NCBI GenBank assembly: GCA_964477115.1
Contig: CAYZCY010000015.1
Span: 1-33,187 of the forward strand
DNA from: RGIG3135 sp964477115
GTDB lineage: Bacteria; Actinomycetota; Coriobacteriia; Coriobacteriales; Eggerthellaceae
Length of the DNA stretch: 33,187 nucleotides
Reading direction: 5' to 3'
In this document: positions 5,471-13,424 of the stretch, in pieces
How the letters are laid out: the number at the start of each line of letters is the position of its first letter
Numbering within the stretch: the stretch's first letter is position 1
Notes under the pieces: model-generated
Seen by the model: the letters and a program-made list of their open reading frames with translations, nothing else
What the model was told of the DNA's origin: nothing
Database searches by the model: none
Translations under genes and position numbers: made by a program

Positions 5471-8371
5471 ATGGCTGAAATCGTCAAGACGTCGAATACG
5501 CTCATGGATATCGTTTATCCGACGACCGTTTCGACTGAGGTCGACATCCACGCCGAGGGCGTTGAAGTAGTCAAATCACTCTGCTACTTCTGCCACGCAA
5601 ACTGCGGCGTTCTTGCTTACGTCAAAGATGGCGACGTAATCAAGATCGAGGGCGATCCCAATTATTCCAACCAGGGTGGTCTGTGCTGCCGCGGCACCAG
5701 CGCGCTGCTGCACGTGAACCATCCGGCCCGTGTCAACCACGCTCTGAAGCGCGTGGGCGAAAAGGGCGCAGGTCAGTGGGAGCAGATCCCGTATGACCAG
5801 GCTATCCAGGAAGTTGCCGACAAGCTCAACCAGATCAAGGCTGAGAGCGGCGCTGAGGCAGTTGCCTCCGCCGGCGGCACCACCCGTACCGACGACTTTG
5901 CTCGTCGTCGCTTCCTGAACCAGTTCGGCACTCCGAACGGCTTCCACAACGCACTCCTTTGCTGGATCCCGACCTTCATGGCCGAGACCTGCGTTGCTGG
6001 CTGGTCCCCGTTCGAGACCGACCTTGGCGCTGCTAAGTCCCTCATCATGTGGGGCTTCAACCCGGGCGCATCCACCCTGCCCGGCAACCGCGGCTACCTC
6101 GACCTGCAGAAGCAGGGCCTGAAGGTCATCATGGTCGACCCGCGTTACTCCGAGTCTGCCTCCAAGGCTGACCTGTGGCTGCCGCTGCGTCCTGGCTCTG
6201 ACGCTGCTCTGGCTCTCGCGCTGCTCCACACCATCATCTGGGAGTTCATGTACGACTTCGACTTCGTCGACAAGTACTGCGCTGACTTCGATGAGCTGCG
6301 TGACCACGTTGCACAGTACACCCCCGAGTGGGCAAGCGAAATCACCTGGCTCGAGCCCGACCTGATCCGTCAGGCTGCTCGTATGTACGCAACCAACAAG
6401 CCCGGCTGCATTCAGTGGGGCTGCACCTGGGACCAGATCGGTCGTGCTTCCACCACCGGTTCCCATGCTCTGGCCCTCATCCGTGCTATCTGCGGCAACC
6501 TTGACGTTCCCGGTGGCGACGGCATGCCCGGCCCGGCAATCAACTTCCTCACCGACGAGGAGCTCGAGCTCAACGAGCTGCTCCCCGAGGAGATGAAGGC
6601 AAAGCAGATCGGCTCTGACAAGTTCAAGCTGACCTCTTGGCCCGGCTATCAGATGATCTCTGACAACGCAAGGCGCACCTGGGGCAAGACCCTGCCCGCC
6701 GAGTGGTTCTGCGAGGCTCATGGCCCGAGCGTCTTCAAGGCCATCCTCACCGGCGATCCGTATCAGATCCGCGCACTCGTCTGCAACGCTACCAACCCGA
6801 TCAACTCCTACGGCGACGCTAAGATGACCCTCGCCGCTCTGAAGAAGGTCGAGTTCCTGGTTGTCGTTGACTACTGGATGACCCCGACGGCTCTGTTCGC
6901 CGACTACGTCTTCCCGGCTGCTGGCGCACTCGAGCGTCCGATCATCGTCACCCACTACGGCGCAACCGACTCCGTCATGGGCGGCCGCCGCGCAATCCAG
7001 CCGAAGTATGACCGCCACGATGACTTCACCTTCTGGCGCAAGCTCGGCCTGGCCTGCGGTCAGGATCCGGCTAACTGGCCCTGGGAGACCATCGAGGAGT
7101 GCTACTACGACATCATCAAGCCCCTCAACCTCCCCATCACCTGCTGGAACGACTTCGTCGACTTCTTCCGCATGTACTATCCGCCGCTGCACCAGAACAA
7201 GTTCGTCGGCAACGGTGGCTTCTGGACTCCGTCTGGCAAGGTCGAGTGCAACTCCACCATCCTGCGTGAGCTCGGCTACGTTGGCATGCCCACCTATGTC
7301 GGCTGCATCGAGAACGAAATCGACACTCCGGAGCTTTGCGAGGAGTACCCCATCGTTCTGACCACCGGTGGCGGCTTCATGCCCTATCACCACTCCGAGC
7401 ATTTCAACATGCCCAACATCCGCTTCATCTATCCGGATCCGTACTTCTCCATCAACCCGCACCTCGCTGAGAAGCTCAGCATCAAGCACGGTGACTGGTG
7501 CTGGATCGAGACTCGCCGTGGCCGCATCAAGATGCGCGCTAACGTCGAGGCTGAGGTCCATCCGAACGTGGTCTTCGCACCGCGTGGCTGGTGGTACCCC
7601 GAGCGCGACGGCTCTGCCGATCTCGACAACCCCTTCGGCTGCCTCGAGTCCAACGTCAACGTCCTCACCTCTGTTGACGACGAGCACTGCGACCCCATGG
7701 GCGGCTCCTGGGCTAACCGTGGCCTCATGTGCAAGGTCTATAAGTGCACCGACCTCGATCATGACTTCACCAAGGCCGACACCCTGTTCTCCATCCCGGG
7801 TTCTGCTTCCGAGCCGGGCATCCACATCATGCCGAGCCAGACCAAGCTCGACCGTGAGAAGATCCCGTTTGAGAAGCCGCAGCCCACTCGCGAGATCCCC
7901 GAGGGTTATCACTGGGTGTGGCAGCGTGACGCCATCTATCAGGACGGCACCTTCTTCCGTCTGGATGACTCCGGCTGGCTGATCAACCCGCGTACCAAGG
8001 GTTATCACGACGCCTACACCGGCTGGCGCTACGACGCAGCTGCTCAGTGCCTCGTTGACGACGCAACCGGCAAGAAGTACACCATGGAGCGCGAGGAGAT
8101 CGTGGAAGTCTGCGGTATCCGTTGCTATCCGGGTTATGAGGCTGCTCCGTACGAGTTCCCGTCCACCCTTATTTGGGATTCCGAGCTTGGCTATGCTCGC
8201 CTTGAGGGCAAGCCCTACGCGTATGACCCCAACAGCGGCTGGATGATGGACCCGGCTACGGGCGCATATCATGACGCAAACTACGGCTACATGTACGACG
8301 GTGCTCAGGGCTGCCTCGTTGACCTCGAGTCTGGCAAGCGCTACAGCATGTCTTACGAGCCCATGGACTAA
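5471..8371 (+). CDS. Molybdopterin oxidoreductase catalytic subunit with repeat tail
   Basis: MopB-family (DMSO reductase superfamily) enzyme of 966 residues, expected to carry a bis-MGD molybdenum or tungsten cofactor. Cys38, Cys41, Cys45 and Cys72 form the N-terminal [4Fe-4S] site. Cys164 in LLCWIP is the likely metal ligand. WGFNPGAS, VDPRYSESA and CNATNPINSYG are MGD-contact motifs, and the dinucleotide-binding domain lies at about 630-790. There is no twin-arginine signal, so it should stay in the cytoplasm. The start at 5471 follows GGGGAAGG. After about residue 812 comes an extra tail with two 40-residue repeats (833-872 and 921-960). It is followed by a four-cluster ferredoxin and NrfD, the PsrABC/DmsABC layout. 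The substrate is unknown: a reductase, a dehydrogenase or a hydratase/transhydroxylase is possible. Confidence 0.88.
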   Translation: MAEIVKTSNTLMDIVYPTTVSTEVDIHAEGVEVVKSLCYFCHANCGVLAYVKDGDVIKIEGDPNYSNQGGLCCRGTSALLHVNHPARVNHALKRVGEKGAGQWEQIPYDQAIQEVADKLNQIKAESGAEAVASAGGTTRTDDFARRRFLNQFGTPNGFHNALLCWIPTFMAETCVAGWSPFETDLGAAKSLIMWGFNPGASTLPGNRGYLDLQKQGLKVIMVDPRYSESASKADLWLPLRPGSDAALALALLHTIIWEFMYDFDFVDKYCADFDELRDHVAQYTPEWASEITWLEPDLIRQAARMYATNKPGCIQWGCTWDQIGRASTTGSHALALIRAICGNLDVPGGDGMPGPAINFLTDEELELNELLPEEMKAKQIGSDKFKLTSWPGYQMISDNARRTWGKTLPAEWFCEAHGPSVFKAILTGDPYQIRALVCNATNPINSYGDAKMTLAALKKVEFLVVVDYWMTPTALFADYVFPAAGALERPIIVTHYGATDSVMGGRRAIQPKYDRHDDFTFWRKLGLACGQDPANWPWETIEECYYDIIKPLNLPITCWNDFVDFFRMYYPPLHQNKFVGNGGFWTPSGKVECNSTILRELGYVGMPTYVGCIENEIDTPELCEEYPIVLTTGGGFMPYHHSEHFNMPNIRFIYPDPYFSINPHLAEKLSIKHGDWCWIETRRGRIKMRANVEAEVHPNVVFAPRGWWYPERDGSADLDNPFGCLESNVNVLTSVDDEHCDPMGGSWANRGLMCKVYKCTDLDHDFTKADTLFSIPGSASEPGIHIMPSQTKLDREKIPFEKPQPTREIPEGYHWVWQRDAIYQDGTFFRLDDSGWLINPRTKGYHDAYTGWRYDAAAQCLVDDATGKKYTMEREEIVEVCGIRCYPGYEAAPYEFPSTLIWDSELGYARLEGKPYAYDPNSGWMMDPATGAYHDANYGYMYDGAQGCLVDLESGKRYSMSYEPMD
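7967..8086 (+). repeat. OCRE-like aromatic repeat, copy 1 (coding)
   Basis: Encodes residues 833-872 of the first MopB protein. The pattern SGW-x3-P-x-T-x2-YHDA-x2-G-x2-YD with CLVD and GKKYTM recurs in copy 2 with 21 of 40 identical positions. It is part of the extra C-terminal tail and has no role in cofactor binding that I know of. Confidence 0.75.
8231..8350 (+). repeat. OCRE-like aromatic repeat, copy 2 (coding)
   Basis: Encodes residues 921-960 of the first MopB protein, ending six residues before the C-terminus. The order YDPNSGWMMDPATGAYHD followed by YGYMYD resembles the octamer-repeat (OCRE) pattern of aromatic residues known from eukaryotic RNA-binding proteins. Homology is not claimed. 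Confidence 0.75.
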
Positions 8372-8399
8372 CGGCGACGGAAAGTAGGAAGGAAAGAAT

Positions 8400-8978
8400 A
8401 TGACTCGTTACGTAATGGTCATCGACCAGCGTCGTTGCATCGGTTGCCATTCCTGCACGGTTGCCTGCCGTACTTGGAACAAGCTCCCGCTCGACATCAT
8501 CTACTGCCCCGTCTTCACCGAGGGCGCTCAGGGCGAGTGGCCCAACGTCCACAAGACCTATATGCCCACCCTGTGCATGCACTGCGATAACCCCGAGTGC
8601 GTCCCCTGCTGCCCGAACGGCGCCAGCATCCAGGACGAGGACGGCACCGTTTGGGTCGACCCCAAGAAGTGCATGTCCTGCAAGGTTTGCGTCAACGCCT
8701 GCCCCTACGGCATGCGCGATGCATCCCACGTGGAGGATCGCCTGCACCGCTTCGTGCGCAAGTGCACCTTCTGCCGCGACAAGCGTCAGGCAGACCCGAG
8801 CGCACAGCCCTATTGCGTGCTGACCTGCCATCAGAAGGCACGTATCTTCGGCGACCTCGACGATCCCAACAGCGAGGTTTCGAAGCTCATCGGCTCCGTC
8901 AAGACCGAGCGCCTCTTCGAGGAGTTTGGTACCGAGCCTCAGGTCTACTACATTCCGGATTTGGGAGGTAAGGCATAA
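8400..8978 (+). CDS. Four-cluster ferredoxin subunit (DmsB/PsrB type)
   Basis: Electron-transfer subunit of 192 residues with sixteen cysteines in the order usual for DmsB/PsrB/NrfC. Groups are Cys13-16-19-23, Cys59-62-67-71, Cys91-94-97-101 and Cys122-125-139-143, enough for four [4Fe-4S] clusters. No signal peptide is present, matching the signal-less catalytic partner. It should carry electrons between the molybdenum subunit encoded 28 bases upstream and the NrfD membrane protein. GGAAGGAAAG precedes the ATG. Its stop codon overlaps the NrfD start (TAATG), so the two are translationally coupled. Confidence 0.92.
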   Translation: MTRYVMVIDQRRCIGCHSCTVACRTWNKLPLDIIYCPVFTEGAQGEWPNVHKTYMPTLCMHCDNPECVPCCPNGASIQDEDGTVWVDPKKCMSCKVCVNACPYGMRDASHVEDRLHRFVRKCTFCRDKRQADPSAQPYCVLTCHQKARIFGDLDDPNSEVSKLIGSVKTERLFEEFGTEPQVYYIPDLGGKA

Positions 8979-9961
8979 TGAAGCATCATTATTGGGAACC
9001 GCCTATCGCCCTGTACCTGTTCCTGGGCGGTCTGGCCGGCGGCATCATGTTCCTGTCCGCCATCTTTGACAGCTTCGTTCTCCCGGGTCACACCCAGATT
9101 TTCGCGATGCCTGTCCTCATTGCATTTATCTGCATCTGCATCGGCCTCGTTTGCCTGCTTGTCGACCTTGGTCAGCCGGGTGTGTTCTGGCGCGTATTCC
9201 GCACCGCAACCTCCGTCATCAAGTGGGGTGCAGTGTTTCTGGTTATCGACACCATCGTGTCGATGATCTTCGTCGTGGCCTTCCTGGGCGACAGCTGGGC
9301 ATTCTTCGCTCCGCTGAGCAACCTGCTGAAGCCCATCGCTAGCCCGCTTCTGCTGGTCGGCGGCTTCTTCGGCCTCTGCATCATGATGTACACCGGCATC
9401 ATGCTGTCCACCCTGAAGGCACACTCCTTCTGGGCCACTCCGGCTCTGCCCGTGCTCTTCACCATCTCCGCAATCTCCACTGGTTGCGCTGCGGTCGTTC
9501 TCTCCATCGGCGGCTTCCCGGCTCAGGCTACGCTTGAGAACCTTGTCGCTGCTGCTGAGGTCAACCATATCCTGCACACCGTCGATATCATCCTCGTTAT
9601 CGTCGAGCTCATCGTGCTGCTGACCATGGTTCTGTCCTTCCTGGGCGCTGGCAATGTCACCGCCAAGAAGGCTGCAAAGCGCTGGGTCTGCGGATCCTAC
9701 GCACCGCTGTTCTGGGTTGGCATGGTCCTCTGCGGTCTGCTCATCCCGCTGGCTCTCTACCTGGGTGGCGGCAGCGGTACGGCTTCTACCGTTGTTGCTC
9801 CGGTGCTCGTCCTCTGCGGCGGCTGCCTGCTTCGCTTCATGGTTGTCAGCACCGACGACCGTGCTCCGCTGCCGGGCGAGGAGCGCTACATGGGTCGCGT
9901 TGCTAATCACAAGTACGCTTTCGCAAAGCGTTGGGATTACAACGGCGAAAACGAGTTCTAA
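8978..9961 (+). CDS. NrfD/PsrC-like membrane subunit
   Basis: Integral membrane protein of 327 residues with eight or nine hydrophobic helices, the polysulfide-reductase NrfD fold. It starts MKHHYWEPPIALYLFLGGLAGG, whose tail matches the conserved first helix of the family. In such complexes NrfD exchanges electrons with the menaquinone pool and anchors the ferredoxin and molybdenum subunits. Because neither partner is exported, the active site should face the cytoplasm, unlike PsrABC. The ATG overlaps the preceding stop by one base. It is the last gene of the operon; a strong terminator follows at 10027. Direction of electron flow cannot be told from sequence. Confidence 0.9.
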   Translation: MKHHYWEPPIALYLFLGGLAGGIMFLSAIFDSFVLPGHTQIFAMPVLIAFICICIGLVCLLVDLGQPGVFWRVFRTATSVIKWGAVFLVIDTIVSMIFVVAFLGDSWAFFAPLSNLLKPIASPLLLVGGFFGLCIMMYTGIMLSTLKAHSFWATPALPVLFTISAISTGCAAVVLSIGGFPAQATLENLVAAAEVNHILHTVDIILVIVELIVLLTMVLSFLGAGNVTAKKAAKRWVCGSYAPLFWVGMVLCGLLIPLALYLGGGSGTASTVVAPVLVLCGGCLLRFMVVSTDDRAPLPGEERYMGRVANHKYAFAKRWDYNGENEF

Positions 9962-9986
9962 GACCTCGTTTTGACGGCCTGTTGAT

Positions 9987-10012
9987 GACCGAAGTGATGC
10001 GTGTCTTCGGTC
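9987..10012 (+). other. 8-bp perfect stem-loop after the NrfD gene
   Basis: GACCGAAG at 9987-9994 pairs exactly with CTTCGGTC at 10005-10012 around ten bases. It lacks a T-tract but stands directly in front of the main terminator, so it may protect the mRNA end. Confidence 0.5.
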
Positions 10013-10026
10013 TGCGGCATTACTGG

Positions 10027-10053
10027 GGGCCCGGCCTTGCGGTCGGGCCCTTT
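10027..10053 (+). terminator. Rho-independent terminator of the MopB-NrfD operon
   Basis: GGGCCCGGCC at 10027-10036 pairs with GGTCGGGCCC at 10041-10050 (one G-U, loop TTGC), followed by TTTCCCTT. It separates the NrfD operon from the next block. Confidence 0.8.
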
Positions 10054-10079
10054 CCCTTGTGAAGGCGGAAATGTAGGCC

Positions 10080-10123
10080 TTATGTCATCTCGTGATCTCG
10101 TTTGGGCAAATGGCATGACATAA
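10080..10123. promoter_or_regulatory. 9-bp inverted repeat upstream of the CCG-protein gene
   Basis: TTATGTCAT at 10080-10088 and ATGACATAA at 10115-10123 are perfect inverted repeats 26 bases apart. The right arm contains ATGACA, which could serve as a -35 for a weak -10 near 10136-10144. The arrangement suggests paired operator half-sites for the gene starting at 10214; the regulator is unknown. Confidence 0.4.
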
Positions 10124-10213
10124 AGTGCACATTTCTACTAAGAGCGAAAAGCCTTAATGGCATGGCGATTAACCTAGCTTTGAGCCCTGCAGCAAACAAA
10201 AAACGGAGGAGCC

Positions 10214-11131
10214 ATGGAGTACCAGTTTAAAGATGCCCTGACGGGATCTACTATCGAGTGCGAATATCCCATGCTTGACACGCGCATCACGCACGGCAAT
10301 ATGGAGCCGTGTCGGTCTTTGTTCTTCCCAGGTTGCTCGCTCATCAATTACGCCCTGCCATTGGTGGCGGCCGTGTTTGACACCTTGAAGCAGCACGACT
10401 TGGCTGACGGCATCTCCTTTCTTTGCTGCGGCAAGATTCTAAGCTACGAGCCCGAGGGCGACCTGAAACGCGCAAGCTTCGAAGAGCAGTTTATCGAGCG
10501 TCTCCTCGAAACCGATATCGTGCGCATCGTTACAGCGTGCCCGAACTGCGTGAAGGCTTTGCGCGCGGCTTTCGAGAAGGATGCTCGCATTGTAGCGCGC
10601 GGTATCGAAGTGGTGCCCCTTCCTTCCGAGCTCGCCAAGCTTGGCTACCGCGTAGACGGCTCGGTTGCAGCTCAGCTCGTTAAGGGCGACGCTGAGGCTG
10701 AAGTGCTTTTGTGCACGCACGATTCCTGTCCCGACCGCGATAAGGGAGAGTTCGCGGACGGCCTGCGCGAGATCATCCCCGAAAACCTCTGGGTTGAGCC
10801 TGCGCATGCTCGCGGCAAGTCTTTGTGCTGCGGATCGCTGCCTCGTGCGGCGGGTAAGCATGATGCGGCTGACAAGCTGGCTTACCGCAACGGTGAGGAG
10901 GCGCTTGAAGTGGGTGCTGACGCGCTTGTAACCGCATGCTTGAGCTGCGCCTTCCAGCTTACCTTCTGCCAGCCCTACGTGCAGGCTGTTCACTACCTGG
11001 AGCTTTTGTACAGCTGGCGCATCGACTGGGAGCTCACGGGCGGTCTCATGAAACTGCGCTTTCTGTTCGACGAGAACTTGGGCGCAGAGGAAGTTGACGA
11101 AAGCAAGCGTTCCTTCATCGGCTTGGAATAA
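10214..11131 (+). CDS. CCG-domain iron-sulfur protein (HdrB/GlpC-like)
   Basis: A 305-residue protein with two cysteine-rich CCG domains. Domain 1 has Cys41, Cys71-Cys72-Gly and Cys109-x2-Cys112. Domain 2 has Cys172, Cys205-Cys206-Gly and Cys242-x2-Cys245. This is the C-xn-CCG-xm-CxxC pattern of HdrB, which holds non-cubane [4Fe-4S] clusters and handles disulfide or two-electron chemistry; GlpC, LutA and the succinate reductase anchor SdhE share it. No membrane helix or signal is seen, so it is soluble. GGAGGAG precedes the ATG. It is followed after 30 bases by a MopB gene with no ferredoxin or NrfD of its own, so the CCG protein is the probable redox partner. That pairing is inference from position. 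Confidence 0.85.
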   Translation: MEYQFKDALTGSTIECEYPMLDTRITHGNMEPCRSLFFPGCSLINYALPLVAAVFDTLKQHDLADGISFLCCGKILSYEPEGDLKRASFEEQFIERLLETDIVRIVTACPNCVKALRAAFEKDARIVARGIEVVPLPSELAKLGYRVDGSVAAQLVKGDAEAEVLLCTHDSCPDRDKGEFADGLREIIPENLWVEPAHARGKSLCCGSLPRAAGKHDAADKLAYRNGEEALEVGADALVTACLSCAFQLTFCQPYVQAVHYLELLYSWRIDWELTGGLMKLRFLFDENLGAEEVDESKRSFIGLE

Positions 11132-11161
11132 ACATCGGCTTGAGTAAGCAGAGGAGTTTTC

Positions 11162-13411
11162 TTGCAGGAGAAAAGACCGACAAACTGTCATTACTGCGGC
11201 TATTGCTGCGCCTTCATCGCCACGGTGGAGGACGGCCGCGTGATCGATTTGGAGCCCGATCCCACGCGTTATCCCTATGATGCGCGCATTCTGGCGGGCT
11301 GCCGCCGCTGGCGTATGAACCTTGACGCACTTGATGGGGCGGATCGTGTGAACTACCCGCTCAAGCGTGTGGGTGAACGCGGCGCTAACCAGTGGGAGCG
11401 CGTCAGCTGGGACGATGCGCTCACGGAGATCGCCGATCGCCTGAGCGCCCTGCGCGAACAGCATGGCGCCGGCACCTTGGCCTCCATGATTGGCGGCCCC
11501 CATGCGTCCTTCTGGCCGCTCCATCGCTTCATGACCCTGTTCGGATCGCCCAATAACGTGGGCATCGGCCAGATCTGCTGGAACCCGCGCATCTGGATGG
11601 ATGTTCTCACCTTTGGCTGGACCGTTGAGATCGACATTTCCTCCGATACCGAGTGCCTCTTCGTCTGGGGAACCAACCCCGCCGAATCCGATAACTCCAT
11701 GTTCTGGCAGACCATCCGCGCGATGGGGAAGTCGGACGTGCCGCTGGTTGTGATCGACCCGCGCCGCACCCGCACCGCATCCGTGGCCGATCTGTGGATC
11801 GCGCCTAAGCCCGGAACCGACTGCACCCTGGCGCTCGGTTTCATCAACGTGATCATTGCCGAAGGCTTGGTTGATCGGGAGTTCGTGGATCAGTGGTGTC
11901 ACGGCTTTGACGAGCTGGCCGCTCATGTCGAAAAGTACACGCCGGCTTACGTTGCGCAGGTGTGCGACGTGCCCGAAGCTGACATCATCCAAGCGGCTCG
12001 TTGGTTTGGCCAAGCGAAGGCCGCAGCTCTCATCTCCGGGCGCGGCATCGATCAGGTGGGAGCAAGCGTGGCGCCTACGCATCGTGCCATCTGCTGTCTG
12101 CGCGCCGTCACCGGCAACGTGGACAAACCTGGCTCCTGCGTGCTTGCCGAGGGCAGCGATTTCGTTCCCGAGGTGGATCTCGAGCTCACCCTCGAGCACA
12201 TGGACGAGCTGTCTGCTCTGTGCCTCAACACAGCCTACACTCCGCTGCAAAGCTATGAGGGTTATGCGCACGTTGCCAAGCTCACCGAGCGTCTCGGCCG
12301 CAAGCTTCCCGCGCGCTATCTTACCTCGGCGCACCCCGATCTGGTCCTGCGCGCCATGGAGACGGGGGATCCTTACCCCATCCGTGCGCTCATCGTGAAC
12401 GCTACCAACCCGCTGCTCACCTATGCCGACACGCATCGAGTGTTCAAGGCCTTCATGGGACTCGACCTTATCGTGGTGCTCGACTACTACATGACCCCCA
12501 CGGCTTCCATCGCGGACTTCGTGCTGCCCTCGGCAGGCGCTATCGAGCGACCGCTTTTCCAGGCGCACGGCGGTGTTGCCAACATTGCCTATGGCGGCCC
12601 CAAGGCAGTGGAGCCCTACTACGAGCGCAAATGCGACTATGACATCTTGCGCGCGCTTGGTCTTGAGCTCGGCCAGGCTAAGTACTGGCCCGAGGAGTCC
12701 TTTGAGGAGGCCATCGCCGCAACCCTTGCCCCCTGCGGCATGGATTGGGAAACCTACTGCATGCTGGGCCTGTGCCATCAGCCCTATGCCTATTACAAGC
12801 ACCTTCTGCCCGATGCGCAAGGCAATCCCCAGGGCTTTGCCACCACGACGGGCAAGATCGAGCTTGCAAGCGAGACGCTTGAGGCGCTTGGCGGTCCGCG
12901 ACTTCCCGAGCAGTGCGCGCCTTTCCGTCTGTGCTCCGATGACTACATTGCCCGTGCTGAAGCCGAAGGCGGCGTCCATATGCCCCTGCTCACGGGTCCG
13001 CGCAAGCAGCCCTACAATGCCTCCATGTACTTCAACAACGAGGCCTTCAGGGAGAAGCACCCCTATCCCGTAGTGGAGATAAGCGAGCAGACCGCTACCG
13101 ATTTGGGCATGAGCGCGGGTGATTGTGTAATAATCTCTACCGATAGGGGCGAGGCCCGTTTCATTTTGGAAACAGTAGATATAAGATATGGTCTACTATC
13201 TGCGGACTACGGATGGTGGCATCCCGAGTGGACCCCCGGCGCGCCGAGTTTCGGCGGTATGTGGGAGTCGAACATCAACTGCCTCACCTCATGCGATATC
13301 AATCAAGGCGAGCAAATGATCGGCACTTGGGCTTACAACGCCATCGATTGCGTCATCCGGAAAGTGGATGAGCAGCTTACCTGGCAACCTGGGTTTACCC
13401 CTGAACAGTAA
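11162..13411 (+). CDS. Second molybdopterin oxidoreductase, TTG start
   Basis: MopB-family enzyme of 749 residues. Cys9, Cys12, Cys16 and Cys47 give the N-terminal [4Fe-4S] site. Cys139 in QICWNP is the candidate metal ligand. WGTNPAESD, IDPRRTRTASVADLW and VNATNPLLTYAD are cofactor-contact motifs, and the dinucleotide-binding domain ends with GWWHPEW and ESNINCLTS. The start is TTG at 11162 behind AGAGGAG with good spacing; no nearer ATG preserves the iron-sulfur motif. No export signal. It shares the GWW-PE and SN-N-LTS signatures with the other two MopB proteins here but lacks the repeat tail. It lies between the CCG gene and the transferase gene. A short AT-rich patch of rare codons lies at 13127-13200. 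The substrate is unknown. Confidence 0.88.
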   Translation: MQEKRPTNCHYCGYCCAFIATVEDGRVIDLEPDPTRYPYDARILAGCRRWRMNLDALDGADRVNYPLKRVGERGANQWERVSWDDALTEIADRLSALREQHGAGTLASMIGGPHASFWPLHRFMTLFGSPNNVGIGQICWNPRIWMDVLTFGWTVEIDISSDTECLFVWGTNPAESDNSMFWQTIRAMGKSDVPLVVIDPRRTRTASVADLWIAPKPGTDCTLALGFINVIIAEGLVDREFVDQWCHGFDELAAHVEKYTPAYVAQVCDVPEADIIQAARWFGQAKAAALISGRGIDQVGASVAPTHRAICCLRAVTGNVDKPGSCVLAEGSDFVPEVDLELTLEHMDELSALCLNTAYTPLQSYEGYAHVAKLTERLGRKLPARYLTSAHPDLVLRAMETGDPYPIRALIVNATNPLLTYADTHRVFKAFMGLDLIVVLDYYMTPTASIADFVLPSAGAIERPLFQAHGGVANIAYGGPKAVEPYYERKCDYDILRALGLELGQAKYWPEESFEEAIAATLAPCGMDWETYCMLGLCHQPYAYYKHLLPDAQGNPQGFATTTGKIELASETLEALGGPRLPEQCAPFRLCSDDYIARAEAEGGVHMPLLTGPRKQPYNASMYFNNEAFREKHPYPVVEISEQTATDLGMSAGDCVIISTDRGEARFILETVDIRYGLLSADYGWWHPEWTPGAPSFGGMWESNINCLTSCDINQGEQMIGTWAYNAIDCVIRKVDEQLTWQPGFTPEQ

Positions 13412-13424
13412 AGGAGAAAGAGAA

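Noticed and set aside
5576..8272. Long minus-strand open frame opposite the first MopB
   Set aside because: Same cause: opposite-strand shadow of a GC-rich gene, with low-complexity Val/Leu/Asp composition.
10439..13060. Long minus-strand open frame opposite the CCG and second MopB genes
   Set aside because: It spans two clearly real plus-strand genes and their gap, and encodes no recognisable domain.
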